A stretch of DNA of 44,625 nucleotides, taken from positions 8,218-52,842 of the forward strand of contig CADEFF010000017.1 of assembly GCA_902826565.1 (NCBI GenBank). The letters are read 5' to 3'. The notes under the pieces were generated by a model. That model searched no databases, was not told the origin of the DNA, and was given only the letters and a program-made list of their open reading frames with translations. The position numbers and the translations under genes were made by a program. This document shows positions 32,261-41,730 of this stretch, piece after piece. Numbering within the stretch: the stretch's first letter is position 1; each line of letters opens with the position of its first letter. This stretch comes from an uncultured Rhodospirillaceae bacterium (GTDB lineage Bacteria; Pseudomonadota; Alphaproteobacteria; Dongiales; Dongiaceae).

Positions 32261-33911
32261 ACCGCGTCGCCAGCACGGCGCCGTCCGATTCGACCACGTC
32301 GGCCGATTCCCAGAGCGCGACCCAGTCGTCGCCCGCCGCGCCCAGCATCAGCGGGCGCCGCGGCAGGCGCAGGGTCGAGCCCTGGAAGTAGCTCACCACC
32401 ACGCCCTCCGGATGCTGCGCGGACCAGCCCAGCACCGCGCCCGCATCGGTGAGCGGCACGAGCGGGGCGACGAGCCGCCCCGGCAGGTCGTACTCGCCGC
32501 GATAGTCGCCGAAGACCGCCACCGGCCTGCCAGCCGCCTCGAGCGACTGGATGCGTGCGGCGACCGGGCGCGGATCGAAGAAGTCGCGGAGCGAGGTCAC
32601 GAACTCGATGGTGATGGCGGTCGAGATCAGCGCCGGGAAGAGGGCGAGCTGCACCAGCCGCGCCACGAAGGCACGCGGCGCCGCCTGGCCCAGGAGATAG
32701 CCGCCGCCGATGGCGACGAGCCCCGAGAGCAGGCCGGTGCCGCCGAGCCAGATCGGCAGGCCGGTCGGGCTCATGAATTCGCGCCAGACGGCGTCGAGAT
32801 GCGCGAAGGGGACGATGTTGAGCAGGAAGAACAGCAGCCCCGCCAGCAGCACCGGCAGCGCCGGCAGGGCCGCGTGATAGTCCTTCGGCTTGTTCTCCTG
32901 CACGGTCAGCATCCGCGCGACGAAGAGCGCCAGCATCGGCAGGGCCGGGAGCAGCGCGTGCGCGGCGCGCGGCGCGGTCAGGAGGCAGGCGAGCAGGCTC
33001 ACGGCGAACTGCACCCCGGCGAAGCGCAGCCCGTCGTCGATCGGCATCCGCCGCTGCCGCTGCCAGGAGCGCCAGACCGGCTTCCACCAGAACCACGGGA
33101 AGAGCAGCAGCGGCGCCAGCAGCAGGAGCCAGTACCAGGGTCGCGAATCGATCCGGCCGAGCGCGCTTTCGCCGAAGCTGCCGAGCCGGGTCGCCCAGTC
33201 GCCCTCCGGCGCCGTCAGCCAGGGCAGGGTGATGACGAGGGCGAGCAGCAGCGACGCCGCGAGCGCGCCGTAATAGCGCCCGAGCGCGATCGGCCGCGCG
33301 CGCCAGAGCCACGGCACGAGCAGCGCCACCGGCAGCATATGGAGAAGGGCGACCGGGCCCTTGCTCAGGATGCCGAGCGCCAGCGCCGCGCCGAAGCTGA
33401 TCCAGCCCAGCATCGGTTGCGCCCGGAGCGCGAAGAGCAGGCAGGCGTTCCCGCCGAGCACGAAGAAGGCGAGCAGCAGGTCGGGCACCGTCAGGCTCGC
33501 CATGCTGGCGAAGGCGCCGAACCCGACCAGCACGATCGGCGCGATGATCAGGGTCTGCGGACGCTTCGGCCAGAGCATGCGGGCCATCGGCCCGGCGATG
33601 ACGAGCGTGAGCAGGCCGAAAAGCGGCGCCACGAGCCGCGCCCAGAACTCGTTCACGCCGAAGATCTGCCAGCCGAGCGCCACCAGCCAATGCAGCAGCG
33701 GTGGCTCGTTCGCGAAGGCGGCGCCGGCGCCGTCCGGCTCCGACCAGAGCCACCAGCTCGCGGAAAGATAGAGGCTGTCCACGCCGAAGACCGGCGGCCG
33801 CGCGATGACGGCGCCCCCCACCACCACGAGCCAGATCGCGGTCGGCCAGATCGGCAGGGGCTGCAGCCGGAGCGCGGACCGCAGCGTCCACCAGCCCGCG
33901 ATGCCGGTCAT
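32256..33911 (-). CDS. GT39/ArnT-like membrane glycosyltransferase
   Basis: A 551-aa polytopic membrane protein with about 11-12 helices and the layout of dolichyl-phosphate-mannose/ArnT-type (GT39/GT83) transferases. These use a polyprenyl-linked sugar and act on the periplasmic side. The first periplasmic loop carries the acidic and aromatic residues expected of the active site (FGVDSLYLS, then FANEPPLLHWLVALGW). A C-terminal soluble domain of about 100 residues follows the helices. Acceptor unknown; lipid A or a hopanoid are possibilities. The stop codon lies in repeat copy A. It starts 31 bases after the glutathione S-transferase gene. Confidence 0.85.
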   Translation of the reverse strand: MTGIAGWWTLRSALRLQPLPIWPTAIWLVVVGGAVIARPPVFGVDSLYLSASWWLWSEPDGAGAAFANEPPLLHWLVALGWQIFGVNEFWARLVAPLFGLLTLVIAGPMARMLWPKRPQTLIIAPIVLVGFGAFASMASLTVPDLLLAFFVLGGNACLLFALRAQPMLGWISFGAALALGILSKGPVALLHMLPVALLVPWLWRARPIALGRYYGALAASLLLALVITLPWLTAPEGDWATRLGSFGESALGRIDSRPWYWLLLLAPLLLFPWFWWKPVWRSWQRQRRMPIDDGLRFAGVQFAVSLLACLLTAPRAAHALLPALPMLALFVARMLTVQENKPKDYHAALPALPVLLAGLLFFLLNIVPFAHLDAVWREFMSPTGLPIWLGGTGLLSGLVAIGGGYLLGQAAPRAFVARLVQLALFPALISTAITIEFVTSLRDFFDPRPVAARIQSLEAAGRPVAVFGDYRGEYDLPGRLVAPLVPLTDAGAVLGWSAQHPEGVVVSYFQGSTLRLPRRPLMLGAAGDDWVALWESADVVESDGAVLATRF

Positions 33912-33942
33912 TGCGCGATCGACCAGTGCGGGGCGGCGCGCC

Positions 33943-34620
33943 TCAGGCAGGTTGTCTGAAGACCTCGTAGGTCAGCTCCCAGGGTTCCTGTCGCGCGGCG
34001 GCGATCCATTCGCGCATCGCGGGGTGTGCGGCAACCGCCTCGATATACCGCATCGATTCCGGATCGAGCTTCACCCCGTAGGTGGTGAAGCGGGTGGTGA
34101 CCGGCGCATACATCGCATCGGCGATCGAGAAGCCGCCGAAAAGGAACTCGCCCTTGCCGTGCGCGCCCGCCTTGCCGAAGCGTTCGCGGCAGTCGCGCCA
34201 GATCTCCGTCACGCGCCGGATGTCCGGCTGGCAGTGGGCGGAACGGTCGCGCTGCGGCCAGGAATGCGACAGATCCATCGGCATGTTCCGGCGCAGCTCG
34301 GCAAAGCCGCCATGCATCTCCGTGCTGACGGCGCGGGCATGGGCGCGGGCGGCCGGATCGGCCGGCCAGAGCTTCGCCGCGGGGAAACGGTCGGCGAGAT
34401 ATTCGCAGATCGCGAGCGACTCCCAGACCCGCACTTCGCCGTGAACCAGCAGCGGCACCTTGCCGGTCGGCGAATATTCGCGGATGCGCGATTGGGTGTC
34501 GGGCTGGTCGAGCGGCACCAGCACCTCCTCGAACGGCTCGCCGGTCGCCTTGAGCGCAAGCCACGGTCTGAGAGACCAGGAGGAATAGGTCTTGTTGCCG
34601 ATGACGAGTGTGGTCGCCAT
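33943..34620 (-). CDS. Glutathione S-transferase family protein
   Basis: A 225-aa cytoplasmic protein with an N-terminal thioredoxin-like domain (residues about 1-80) and an all-helical C-terminal domain. LVIGNKTYSSWSLRPWLALK contains the likely active-site Ser, KVPLLVHGEVRVWESLAICEYLAD has the cis-Pro and the glutathione gamma-glutamyl contact (ES), and FLFGGFSIADAMYAPV is the N-capping box region. The start at ATG 34620 is chosen because a reading from 34818 adds 66 low-complexity residues. Substrate unknown. It is upstream of, and probably cotranscribed with, the GT39 gene and divergent from the aminopeptidase. Confidence 0.9.
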   Translation of the reverse strand: MATTLVIGNKTYSSWSLRPWLALKATGEPFEEVLVPLDQPDTQSRIREYSPTGKVPLLVHGEVRVWESLAICEYLADRFPAAKLWPADPAARAHARAVSTEMHGGFAELRRNMPMDLSHSWPQRDRSAHCQPDIRRVTEIWRDCRERFGKAGAHGKGEFLFGGFSIADAMYAPVTTRFTTYGVKLDPESMRYIEAVAAHPAMREWIAAARQEPWELTYEVFRQPA

Positions 34621-34862
34621 GTCGACTGCCGTCCCTTGCCGGAATAGATCGCCCGCCCGCCTGCTTAGCCCGAGCCGTGCGGCCGGCGCAAGGCGGGCAG
34701 AGGACGCGGGGCGGACAGCGGCGGCGGACTCTTGCGGTTTCGCCGCAGGATCCCCGTCGGCGCCCGTCACACCCCGCATTCCCCGCCCGGGCTTTTCAGC
34801 GCGCCGCTTCCGGTCCATGCTCCGTCATCGCGATCCTACCGAACCAGACAGGTGATGTTCCC

Positions 34863-36242
34863 GTGACCGATTCGCTGATCGACCGGGCCGGCGGCAAGGC
34901 CGTGCCGGTCACGCCGCTGACCGCCGCCGAGCTCCGGAACTGGCTCAAGAAACAGTCCGCGACGGTGCGGCGCTGGGTCGAGGAGAACCGCTTCAAGGCG
35001 GAGGCCGCGAATCATCTGCGGCTGCCGGCGCGGGCCGGCGGGATCGGCGGCGTGCTGCTCGGCGTCGAGCCCGGGGTCGATATCTGGTCCTACGGCGCCT
35101 TGCCGCAGTCGCTGCCGGAGGGGCGCTACCGCATCGAGGGGCGGCTGTCGGCCGAGGCGGCCTCGGCGGCGGCGCTCGGCTGGGCGCTCGGCGCCTATCG
35201 TTTCACCCGCTACAAGCGGGCGAAGCGCGCGCCGGCGAAGCTGGTCTGGCCCGAGGGCGCCGATCGCGCCCAGGTGAAGCGCTTCGCCGAGGCGATCCAC
35301 TGGGTGCGCGACATGATCAACACGCCGGCCGACGATATGGGGCCGGCCGAGCTCGCGGCCGAGGCCGAGAAGCTCGCGAAGGAGTTCGGCGCGCGCTGCA
35401 AGGTCATCGTCGGCGACCAGCTCCTGAAGCAGAACTACCCGACGATCCACGCCGTCGGCCGCGCCGCATCGCGCGCGCCGCGGCTCATCGACCTGCGCTG
35501 GGGCCGGAAGGGCCCCCGGATCACGCTGGTCGGAAAGGGCGTCTGCTTCGATTCCGGCGGGCTCGACCTCAAGCCCGCCGCCGGCATGCTGCAGATGAAG
35601 AAGGATATGGGCGGGGCCGCGAACCTGCTCGGGCTCGCCCGCATCATCATGGGGGCGAAGCTCGATATCCAGCTCCGCCTGCTGATTCCGGCGGTGGAGA
35701 ACGCGGTCGCCGGCAACGCCTTCCATCCGCTCGACATCATCAGGACGCGCAAGGGCATCACGGTCGAGGTCGGCAACACCGACGCGGAAGGACGGCTCAT
35801 CCTCTGCGACGCGCTCGCCGAGGCGGACAGCGAAGATCCGGCACTGATCGTCGATTGCGCGACCCTGACGGGCGCCGCGCGCGTGGCGCTCGGTACCGAC
35901 CTGCCGGCGCTCTTCTCGAACGACGACGCGACCGCCGAAGCGCTGCTGCGCCACGGCATCGCGCAGCAGGATGCGCTCTGGCGCCTGCCGCTGCACAAGC
36001 CCTATCGGCGCATGCTCGACAGCCCGATCGCCGACATCAACAACGTCAGCCAGGGCGGCTTCGCGGGCTCGATCACGGCGGCGCTCTTCCTCAACGAGTT
36101 CGTGCGTCCGCGCACGCCCTGGATCCATATCGACATGATGGCCGCCAATCCGGGCGCGCGCCCCGGGCGGCCGGAGGGCGGCGAGGCCATGTGCATCCGC
36201 GCGCTCTATGCCCATATCGAGAGGCTGGCGGCGAAAGGGTGA
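34863..36242 (+). CDS. Leucyl aminopeptidase family protein (M17)
   Basis: A 459-aa cytosolic metallo-aminopeptidase. The C-terminal catalytic domain shows GKGVCFDSGGLDLK (Lys225, Asp230), KKDMGGAAN, the hallmark NTDAEGRL (about 304-311) and DCATLTGAARVALG. The two-metal site residues appear intact. The N-terminal regulatory domain is shorter than in PepA, as in the PepB-like/alphaproteobacterial M17 subgroup. The start is GTG at 34863 with AGGTGA ten bases upstream; no ATG lies in frame nearby. It is followed directly by repeat copy B. It may recycle peptides in concert with the YejABEF importer, which is inference from proximity only. Confidence 0.92.
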   Translation: MTDSLIDRAGGKAVPVTPLTAAELRNWLKKQSATVRRWVEENRFKAEAANHLRLPARAGGIGGVLLGVEPGVDIWSYGALPQSLPEGRYRIEGRLSAEAASAAALGWALGAYRFTRYKRAKRAPAKLVWPEGADRAQVKRFAEAIHWVRDMINTPADDMGPAELAAEAEKLAKEFGARCKVIVGDQLLKQNYPTIHAVGRAASRAPRLIDLRWGRKGPRITLVGKGVCFDSGGLDLKPAAGMLQMKKDMGGAANLLGLARIIMGAKLDIQLRLLIPAVENAVAGNAFHPLDIIRTRKGITVEVGNTDAEGRLILCDALAEADSEDPALIVDCATLTGAARVALGTDLPALFSNDDATAEALLRHGIAQQDALWRLPLHKPYRRMLDSPIADINNVSQGGFAGSITAALFLNEFVRPRTPWIHIDMMAANPGARPGRPEGGEAMCIRALYAHIERLAAKG

Positions 36243-36253
36243 AACCGGCGCGC

Positions 36254-36359
36254 TTGGAGCGCGTTTCCTCGAGGGTGAACTGGAACGCGCTCTGGATTCC
36301 TTGGTCTGGTCGCATTGTCTGCCGCGAACCGGTGCCCACTTCGCGGGAAAATGCTCCAG
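36254..36359 (-). repeat. Alphaproteobacterial palindromic intergenic element, copy B
   Basis: This 106-base element is the inverted counterpart of the copy at 32154-32260. Flanking blocks (GAGCATTTTCC, AATGCGACCAGACCA, GAGCGCGTTCC on the minus strand) match copy A. The 11-base core between CGCGAA and TTCGCG (36329-36339) is, however, in the opposite orientation relative to its flanks. It lies between the aminopeptidase stop and the cupin ribosome binding site. Confidence 0.8.
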
Positions 36360-36380
36360 GGCAAAAGCGAGGAGGCGGTT

Positions 36381-36782
36381 ATGCGGCGTGAAGTGATCCT
36401 CGGGCCCGATCAGGGCCGGCATTACGACATGGGACCTATCCGCGCGGTCTTCAAAGCCGACGGCGCGGAGACGGCGAGCCGCTATTCGGTCTCGGAATGG
36501 TGGCTCGAGCCGCACCATGAAGGGCCGGGCGCGCACCGGCACGAGGAAAGCGACGAGCTTTTCTACGTGCTGGAGGGCAGCCCCTCGTTCCTCGTCGGCG
36601 AGGTCTGGAAGGTCATGCCCCGAGGCTCCTTCCTGATGATCCCGCACGGGATCGTCCACGACTTCCGCAACGAGAGCGATGCCCGCGCCGGCATCCTCAA
36701 TATCTACACGCCGGGCAGCTTCGAGCCCGACATGCCGGCGATCGTGGACTGGTTCCGCGCCAACCCCGCGAAGCGGATCTGA
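36381..36782 (+). CDS. Cupin domain protein
   Basis: A 133-aa single-domain cupin. The first cupin motif is PGAHRHEESDELFYVLEG (two His and Glu as metal ligands) and the second is MIPHGIVHDFRNES, with the fourth ligand His. The start at ATG 36381 has a strong GAGGAGG ribosome binding site. The reaction is unknown; small cupins of this form bind Fe, Mn or Zn and serve as isomerases, dioxygenases or sensors. It stands alone between repeat copy B and the convergent ghrA-like gene, so context gives no pathway. Confidence 0.87.
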   Translation: MRREVILGPDQGRHYDMGPIRAVFKADGAETASRYSVSEWWLEPHHEGPGAHRHEESDELFYVLEGSPSFLVGEVWKVMPRGSFLMIPHGIVHDFRNESDARAGILNIYTPGSFEPDMPAIVDWFRANPAKRI

Positions 36783-36813
36783 CCGGGACCTCGTCCCGAC
36801 GACGGACGCGCCC

Positions 36814-37752
36814 TCAATAGCCGCGCTTGCGGTCGACCTCGTTCAGCAGCGGCTTCCCCGCCTTGTGCCGGCGCATGTTCTCGAGGATGACCGGCGCCGC
36901 CGTCTCCGGCTGGGTCATGCTCGCCACATGCGGCGTCAGCGTGACCCTGGGATGACTCCAGAAGGGATGATCGGTCGCCAGCGGCTCGGTGTGGAACACG
37001 TCGAGGACGGCATGGTCGATATGGCCGCTGTCGAGCGCCGCGATCAGGTCGGCATCCACCACATGGGCGCCGCGGCCCGGATTGATCAGGGTCGCGCCCT
37101 TGGGGAGCTGCGCCAGCAGCTTGCTGTCGACGATGCCGGTGGTGTCCGGCGTCAGCGGCAGCAGGCAGACCAGGATCTCGGTGCGGGCGAGGAAGGCGCC
37201 GAGCTGCTCGGGCCCGTGATAGCTCTTTACCCCCTCGACATGCTTCGGGGTGCGGCTCCAGCCGGCCACGTCGAATCCGAGATAGGAAAGCTTCTCCCCG
37301 GCGTCGCCGCCGAGCACGCCGAGGCCCAGCATCCCGATCCTGCGGTCCTTCGCGACCGGATAGATGAAGGGCTTCCAGAGCTTCTTGCGCTGCTGCTCGA
37401 TGAGGCGCGGTCCGGAACGATGCAGATAGAGGGCTTGCCACACGACATATTCGGTCATGCCGGCGGTCAGGCCTTCATCGACCAGCCGGCAGACCGGCAC
37501 GTCGGCGGGCAGCGTCCTGTCGGCCATGAGCCGGTCGACGCCCGCGCCCAGATTGAAGATCACCTTCAGGTTCGGATAGCGCTTGAGGTCGCCCGGCTTC
37601 GGCAGCCAGCAAAGCGTGTATTCGATGTCCTCGAGCCGGCCCGTATCGGGCCAGACGCGAAGATCCATCGTGGGGTCGAGCTTCAGCAGCGGCTTCCGCC
37701 ACGCCTCGAACTCGCCCGTGTCGTCATTGGGACTGTTGAGCAGAACCGCCAT
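36814..37752 (-). CDS. ghrA: Glyoxylate/hydroxypyruvate reductase A-type dehydrogenase
   Basis: A 312-aa D-2-hydroxyacid dehydrogenase close to GhrA, reducing glyoxylate or hydroxypyruvate with NAD(P)H. The cofactor loop is IGMLGLGVLGGDAGEKL (glycines near residue 142), followed by WSRTPKHVEG, whose Arg suggests NADPH preference. The catalytic set appears as INPGRGAHV (Arg), then a Glu in FHTEPL, and TPHVASMT (His). Length matches E. coli GhrA (312 aa). It is monocistronic in appearance, convergent with the cupin and 117 bases from the yejF stop. Confidence 0.9.
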   Translation of the reverse strand: MAVLLNSPNDDTGEFEAWRKPLLKLDPTMDLRVWPDTGRLEDIEYTLCWLPKPGDLKRYPNLKVIFNLGAGVDRLMADRTLPADVPVCRLVDEGLTAGMTEYVVWQALYLHRSGPRLIEQQRKKLWKPFIYPVAKDRRIGMLGLGVLGGDAGEKLSYLGFDVAGWSRTPKHVEGVKSYHGPEQLGAFLARTEILVCLLPLTPDTTGIVDSKLLAQLPKGATLINPGRGAHVVDADLIAALDSGHIDHAVLDVFHTEPLATDHPFWSHPRVTLTPHVASMTQPETAAPVILENMRRHKAGKPLLNEVDRKRGY

Positions 37753-37868
37753 TGCCGGATGTCCTCGGGAATTGAGCCGTTTTTCGCAAGGCGCCTATCC
37801 AAAGGCAGGACGCGGCGTGCCGCAAGCGGATTTCCGCGCCCTGCGGCGCCGCGGACCGGAAGCGGTCG

Positions 37869-39536
37869 TCAGCTCCGGACGATGCCGCCCTCGACCGCCT
37901 CGAGCGAGAAGGCGGCGGCCATCAGGGCGCGGGTATAGGGTTCCCGCGGGCTCTGCATCACCTGCTCGGCCGTGCCTTCCTCCACCACCTTGCCGTCCTT
38001 CAGCACCAGGATGTCGTCGGCGAGCGCGCGGATCACGCGGAGGTCGTGGCTGATGAAGAGATAGGCGAGGTTGTGCCGCCGCTGCAGCTCGCGCAGCAGA
38101 TCCACGATCTGCGCCTGCACCGACATGTCGAGCGCCGAGGTCGGCTCGTCCAGCACCACGAAACGCGGCTTCAGCACCATCGCCCGGGCGATCGAGATGC
38201 GCTGGCGCTGCCCGCCCGAGAATTCGTGCGGATAGCGATGCCGGCTCGCGGGCTCGAGCCCGACTTCCTCCAGCGCCGCGACGATCAGCCGCTCGCGCTC
38301 GGCCTCGTCGGCGCCGAGCCCATGCACCTTCAGGCCCTCGGCGACGATCTCGCCGACCGACATGCGCGGCGAGAGCGAACCATAGGGGTCCTGGAACACG
38401 ACCTGCATGCCCTTGCGCAAGGGGCGGAGCGCGCCCTGGTCGAGCCCGTCGATGCGCTGCCCGGCGAGCGAGACTTTCCCCTCGGCGCGGATCAGCCGCA
38501 GCAGGGCGAGGCCGAGCGTGGTCTTGCCGGAGCCGCTCTCGCCGACCACGCCCACCGTGCGCCCCTCGCGGACCTTGAGGGAGACGCCGTCGACCGCCTT
38601 CACATGGTCGACGACGCGCCGGAGCAGCCCCGCCTTGATCGGGAACCAGACCTTGACCGCCTCGCCCTCCATCACGACCGCGCCGTCCGCGGGCGCGCCG
38701 ACCGACTTGCCGCGCGGTTCGGCCGCCAGCAGCTTCTTCGTATAGGCATGCTGCGGCGCCTCGAAGATCCGCGCGACCGGGCCCTGCTCGACGATCTCGC
38801 CCTGGGTCATGACGCAGACCTCGTCCGCCACCTTGCGGACGATGTTGAGGTCGTGGGTGATGAGCAGGATCGCCATGCCGAGCTTCGCCTGCAGCTCCTT
38901 CAGCAGCTTCAGGATCTGCGCCTGGATGGTGACGTCGAGGGCGGTGGTGGGCTCGTCGGCGATCAGGAGGTCGGGCTCGTTGGCGAGCGCCATCGCGATC
39001 ATCACGCGCTGCCGCTGCCCGCCCGAAAGCTCGTGCGGATAGGCGTTGAGCCGCTTCTCCGGATCGGGGATCTGCACCAGCTTCAGCAGCTCGATGGTGC
39101 GCGCCCGCGCCGCCGCATTCGACAGGCGCTTGTGCAGCAGCAGGACCTCGTTCACCTGCTTCTCGACCGTATGGAGCGGGTTGAGCGAGGTCATCGGCTC
39201 CTGGAAGATCATCGAGATGTCGTTGCCGCGGATGGCGCGGAGCGCCGGCTCCGGCGCGCCGACGAGCTCGGTGCCGCGGAAGCGGATGCTGCCCGAGGGA
39301 TGACGGGCGAGCGGATAGGGCAGGAGCTGGAGGATCGAGAGCGCGGTCACGGATTTCCCGGAACCGCTCTCGCCGACGAGCGCCAGGGTCCGGCCGCGCG
39401 CGATGGCGAAGCTCGCATGGCGCACCGCCTCGACCGCCTTCTCGCCGCGCCCGAAGGTGACCGACAGGTCGGCGACGGCGAGAAGCGGCGCCTCGCCCGC
39501 CTTGCCCTCGGGTTTCGTCCTCGGCGCGTCGGTCAT
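37869..39536 (-). CDS. yejF: Peptide ABC transporter ATPase, YejF type
   Basis: A 555-aa cytoplasmic ATPase with two ABC domains in one chain, as in YejF. The first domain (about 20-275) has Walker [11 protein letters not shown] and signature LSGGQRQR. The second (about 300-545) has GESGSGKTT and FSGGQRQR. It powers uptake of oligopeptides, and in E. coli of microcin C, through YejB/YejE. The start ATG 39536 overlaps the yejE stop by four bases. It is the last gene of the yejABEF operon. Confidence 0.94.
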   Translation of the reverse strand: MTDAPRTKPEGKAGEAPLLAVADLSVTFGRGEKAVEAVRHASFAIARGRTLALVGESGSGKSVTALSILQLLPYPLARHPSGSIRFRGTELVGAPEPALRAIRGNDISMIFQEPMTSLNPLHTVEKQVNEVLLLHKRLSNAAARARTIELLKLVQIPDPEKRLNAYPHELSGGQRQRVMIAMALANEPDLLIADEPTTALDVTIQAQILKLLKELQAKLGMAILLITHDLNIVRKVADEVCVMTQGEIVEQGPVARIFEAPQHAYTKKLLAAEPRGKSVGAPADGAVVMEGEAVKVWFPIKAGLLRRVVDHVKAVDGVSLKVREGRTVGVVGESGSGKTTLGLALLRLIRAEGKVSLAGQRIDGLDQGALRPLRKGMQVVFQDPYGSLSPRMSVGEIVAEGLKVHGLGADEAERERLIVAALEEVGLEPASRHRYPHEFSGGQRQRISIARAMVLKPRFVVLDEPTSALDMSVQAQIVDLLRELQRRHNLAYLFISHDLRVIRALADDILVLKDGKVVEEGTAEQVMQSPREPYTRALMAAAFSLEAVEGGIVRS

Positions 39537-40615
39537 CGGAGCGTCTTTCGCGGGTCGAAGGCGTCGCGGACCGCTTCGCCGATGAAGATGAGGAGCGTCA
39601 GCAGCACGGCGAGCACCGCAAATCCGCTGATGCCGAGCCAGGGCGCCTGGAGGTTGACCTTGCCTTGCGAGAGAAGCTCGCCCAGCGAGGGCGAGCCCGG
39701 CGGCAGGCCGAATCCGAGGAAGTCGAGGGCGGTCAGGGTGGTGACCGCGCCGCCGAGGGTGAAGGGCAGGAAGGTCAGCATCGCCACCATCGCGTTCGGC
39801 AGCAGGTGGCGGAACATGATCTTGATGTCGCGCACCCCGAGCGCGCGGGCGGCCCGCACATATTCGAAGTTGCGCGCCCGCAGGAATTCGGCCCGCACCA
39901 CGCCCACGGGCCATGTCCAGGCGAAGAGCAGCATCAGCCCGAGCAGCCACCAGAAGCCCGGCGTCACCACGCTCGCGAGGATGATGAGGATGAAGAGCGT
40001 CGGGAGGCCCGACCACATCTCGAGGAAGCGCTGGAAGGTGATGTCGAGGAGGCCGCCGAAATAACCCTGCACCGCGCCCGCCGCGACGCCGAGGATCGTG
40101 CTGAAGAAGGTGAGCACGAGGCCGAAGGCGACCGAGATGCGGAAGCCGTAGATCACCCGCGCCACCACGTCGCGCGCCTGATCGTCCGTGCCGAGCCAGT
40201 TGCGCGCCGACGGGGCCGACGGGGCGGGGCCCGGCAGGTCGAGGATCACCGTGTTGTAGGAAAACGGAACCAGCGGCCAGATCGCCCAGCCGCGATCCTC
40301 GATGAGCCGCTGCACGACGGGATCGGTATAGACCGCGTCGGTCTCGAACACGCCGCCGAACGCCGTCTCCGGATAGTCGCGGAGGATCGGGAAATAGAAC
40401 GCGCTTTCGTAGCGCACCAGGAGCGGCCGGTCGTTGGCGATGAATTCGGCGAAGAGGGTCGCCACGAACAGCAGCAGGAAGATCCAGAGCGACCAGAAGC
40501 CGCGCCTGTTCGCGCGGAAGCTCCGCAACCGGCGCCGCGTCAGCGGCGTGATGCGGAGGCCGAGGAAGCGGTCGGCGATGCCCGGAGCCGGGCTGCGCAG
40601 CGCGATCTCGGCCAT
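39533..40615 (-). CDS. yejE: Peptide ABC transporter permease, YejE type
   Basis: A 360-aa inner-membrane permease. An N-terminal cytoplasmic arm (LRITPLTRRRLRSFRANRRGFW) and first helix lead into a periplasmic loop with the YejE-typical text YPETAFGGVFETDA. Five helices of the binding-protein-dependent transport domain follow. The coupling (EAA) motif is EYVRAARALGVRDIKIMFRHLLPN. The ATG at 40615 overlaps the last base of the yejB stop. It pairs with YejB to form the membrane channel for peptides. Confidence 0.94.
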   Translation of the reverse strand: MAEIALRSPAPGIADRFLGLRITPLTRRRLRSFRANRRGFWSLWIFLLLFVATLFAEFIANDRPLLVRYESAFYFPILRDYPETAFGGVFETDAVYTDPVVQRLIEDRGWAIWPLVPFSYNTVILDLPGPAPSAPSARNWLGTDDQARDVVARVIYGFRISVAFGLVLTFFSTILGVAAGAVQGYFGGLLDITFQRFLEMWSGLPTLFILIILASVVTPGFWWLLGLMLLFAWTWPVGVVRAEFLRARNFEYVRAARALGVRDIKIMFRHLLPNAMVAMLTFLPFTLGGAVTTLTALDFLGFGLPPGSPSLGELLSQGKVNLQAPWLGISGFAVLAVLLTLLIFIGEAVRDAFDPRKTLR

Positions 40616-41715
40616 CAGACGGCCCGGCTCTCGAAGTCGATGCGCGGATCGACCAGGGTGTAGGTGATGTCGCCGACCAGGTTCATCAGCAGCCCGAGCA
40701 GGGTGAAGAAGTAGGTGGTGGCGAACATGATCGGATAGTCGCGGTTGATGACCGCCTCGTAGCCGAGCTGCCCGAGGCCGTCGAGCGAGAAGATGATCTC
40801 GATCAGCAGCGAGCCGGTGAAGAGGATGCCGATGAAGGCGGACGGGAATCCGGCGATCACGATGAGCATCGCGTTGCGGAACACGTGGCCGTAGAGGACC
40901 CGGCGCTCGGTCAGGCCCTTGGCGCGCGCGGTCACCACATATTGCTGGTTGATCTGGTCGAGGAAGGAGTTCTTGGTCAGCATGGTGAGGCTCGCGAAGC
41001 TGCCCACCAGCAGCGCCGTCAGCGGCAGCGCCAGATGCCAGAAATAATCGACGATCCGCGCCGGCCAGGCGAGCTCGCTCCAGTCGTCCGAGACGAGGCC
41101 GCGCAGGGGGAACCAGTCGAGATAGCTGCCGCCGGCGAAGAGCACGATCAGCAGGATCGCGAAGAGGAAGCTCGGGATCGCGTTGCCGACGATGATGACG
41201 GCCGAGGTCCAGATGTCGAAGCTCGAGCCGTCGCGCACCGCCTTGGCGATGCCGAGCGGAATGCAGATGAGATAGACGAGGAGCGTGGTCCAGAGCCCGA
41301 GCGAGATCGAGACCGGCATCTTCTCCAGCACCAGATCGACCACGCGCCGGCCCTTGAAGAAGCTCTCGCCGAAATCGAAGACGACATAGCTCTTCATCAT
41401 GAGGAGGAAGCGCTCGTAGGCCGGCTTGTCGAAGCCGTACATCTTCTCGAGCTCGGCGATGAAGGCGGGGTCGAGCCCGCGTGCGCCGCGATAGCTGCTG
41501 TCCTCGCCGCCGGCGCGCGGGGCGGGCGCCGCCGCGGTATCGCCGCCGGCGCCGGTGATCCGTGCGGTGGCCGAGACGGCGGTGCCTTCCAGCTCCGCGA
41601 TGGCCTGCTCGATCGGGCCGCCCGGCGCCACCTGGATGATGGCGAAATTGATGATCATGATCCCGAGCAGGGTGGGCACGATCAGCAGCAGGCGGCGGAC
41701 GATGTAAGCGAGCAT
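40615..41715 (-). CDS. yejB: Peptide ABC transporter permease, YejB type
   Basis: A 366-aa inner-membrane permease with six helices. It opens [20 protein letters not shown], the usual DppB/YejB first helix. An Ala/Gly-rich periplasmic loop at about 45-80 leads to [19 protein letters not shown]. The coupling motif is [27 protein letters not shown]. The gene starts 15 bases after the yejA stop and ends in a one-base overlap with yejE. Part of the YejABEF importer. Confidence 0.94.
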   Translation of the reverse strand: MLAYIVRRLLLIVPTLLGIMIINFAIIQVAPGGPIEQAIAELEGTAVSATARITGAGGDTAAAPAPRAGGEDSSYRGARGLDPAFIAELEKMYGFDKPAYERFLLMMKSYVVFDFGESFFKGRRVVDLVLEKMPVSISLGLWTTLLVYLICIPLGIAKAVRDGSSFDIWTSAVIIVGNAIPSFLFAILLIVLFAGGSYLDWFPLRGLVSDDWSELAWPARIVDYFWHLALPLTALLVGSFASLTMLTKNSFLDQINQQYVVTARAKGLTERRVLYGHVFRNAMLIVIAGFPSAFIGILFTGSLLIEIIFSLDGLGQLGYEAVINRDYPIMFATTYFFTLLGLLMNLVGDITYTLVDPRIDFESRAV

Positions 41716-41730
41716 CTCTTTCCCCTGCCG

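Noticed and set aside
32154-36359. A composite transposon bounded by the two inverted repeats
   Set aside because: No transposase, no target-site duplication visible, and the repeats match a non-coding intergenic element rather than insertion-sequence ends. The enclosed genes look chromosomal.
37833-37855. Hairpin TCCGCG...CGCGGA between ghrA and yejF
   Set aside because: Short stem with an 11-base loop and no T-tract; in such GC-rich DNA it could easily arise by chance, so it is not called a terminator.
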